Assembly: GCA_937902695.1 (NCBI GenBank)
Contig: CALFNI010000371.1
Location: 1-6,233 of the forward strand
Origin: an uncultured Rhodanobacteraceae bacterium
GTDB taxonomy: Bacteria; Pseudomonadota; Gammaproteobacteria; Xanthomonadales; Rhodanobacteraceae
Length of the DNA stretch: 6,233 nt
Reading direction: 5' to 3'
Shown here one piece after another: positions 5,918-6,233 of this stretch. Both the position numbers and the translations under genes were made by a program. Under the pieces are notes generated by a model that was not told where the DNA came from, searched no databases, and saw only the letters and a program-made list of their open reading frames with translations. Each line of letters opens with the position of its first letter. Within the stretch, counting starts at the first letter, position 1.

Positions 5918-6233
5918 CTACCGCGTGCGGTCGATCGCGTAGTCGGCAAGCGTCTCGAGCGCATCGCGCGCGTCGGATCGCGGCAACGCCTGCAGCGCTT
6001 CGCGCGCCGAGCGCGCATACGCATGTGCGCGTTCGCGCGAGCGCGTCAGCGCGCCGGTGCCTTCGATCGCCGCGAGCACGTCGGCGAGCGCATCGCGGCC
6101 GCCTTCGGCGATCGCGCGCCTGAGCTTGCCGGCCTCGGCCGGCGCGCTCTGCTCGATCGCGTAGATCAGCGGCAGCGTCGGCTTGCCTTCGGCCAGATCG
6201 TCGCCGATGTTCTTGCCGAGCGTGCCGGCGTCG
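5918..6233 (-). CDS. ispB: Polyprenyl (octaprenyl) diphosphate synthase, C-terminal part; 5' end outside the window
   Basis: 104 codons plus the stop are visible, and the gene runs off the right edge. My translation begins DAGTLGKNIGDDLAEGKPTLPLIYAI and ends ALETLADYAIDRTR. GKNIGDDLAEGKPTLPL is the conserved K-x-x-GDD-x-x-EGK-x-T-LP block of trans-prenyl synthases, which follows the second Asp-rich motif, and the tail closely resembles E. coli IspB (GKNLGDDINEGKPTLPL ... GLAHIAVQRDR). The enzyme extends farnesyl diphosphate with isopentenyl diphosphate to make the side chain of ubiquinone or menaquinone; it is cytosolic or loosely membrane-associated. Chain length (C40 or other) cannot be read from this fragment. 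The thioredoxin gene follows on the same strand 31 nt after the TAG. Confidence 0.9.
   Translation of the reverse strand, partial: DAGTLGKNIGDDLAEGKPTLPLIYAIEQSAPAEAGKLRRAIAEGGRDALADVLAAIEGTGALTRSRERAHAYARSAREALQALPRSDARDALETLADYAIDRTR

Noticed and set aside
5887..6024. Longer N-terminus for the thioredoxin-like protein starting at 6024
   Set aside because: The extension is Arg-rich, overlaps the ispB coding sequence and precedes both a strong ribosome site and a normal signal peptide.

Overview
This 6.2 kb window is a dense, GC-rich stretch of chromosome from a Gram-negative bacterium. The best guess is a beta- or gammaproteobacterium. The gene families support this: a MurL/MurD2 pair known from Xanthomonas-like proteobacteria, a cytochrome c' with a cytochrome b561-type membrane protein, exported proteins with proteobacterial signal peptides, and an IspB-type polyprenyl diphosphate synthase. 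I see no phage, transposase, CRISPR array, tRNA or rRNA. The genus cannot be fixed from this sequence alone.

Layout. (1) 13-2743, plus strand: murL, overlapping by 14 nt with a MurD-family ligase (murD2). Together they make UDP-MurNAc-L-Ala-D-Glu by an alternative route: the ligase adds L-glutamate and MurL then inverts it, so MurI and classical MurD need not be used. (2) 2826-3497, plus: a five-helix cytochrome b561-type protein, tail to tail with (3) 3517-3969, minus: a secreted cytochrome c' with a C-terminal CKSCH haem site. (4) After a divergent gap of about 140 nt, 4110-5362, plus: an exported dienelactone-hydrolase-family protein, then 2 nt later a small two-helix protein of the low-affinity iron permease family. 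(5) 5359-6233, minus: the 3' end of ispB followed by an exported TlpA/ResA-like thioredoxin. The last plus-strand gene and this thioredoxin share a CTAG that supplies both stop codons.

The most unusual feature is inside murL. An 88-nt palindromic repeat (373-460) of the dispersed 'CCCCGCGAAAGCGGGG' intergenic type lies in the coding sequence without breaking the frame. It encodes an extra segment of about 30 residues (about 121-150) just before the ATP-binding PP-loop motif. Its two halves are each perfect 8-bp hairpins, they differ by a compensatory base-pair change, and they flank an in-frame A AAA AAG heptamer of the kind used for -1 frameshifting. The rest of the window looks like ordinary housekeeping and redox genes.
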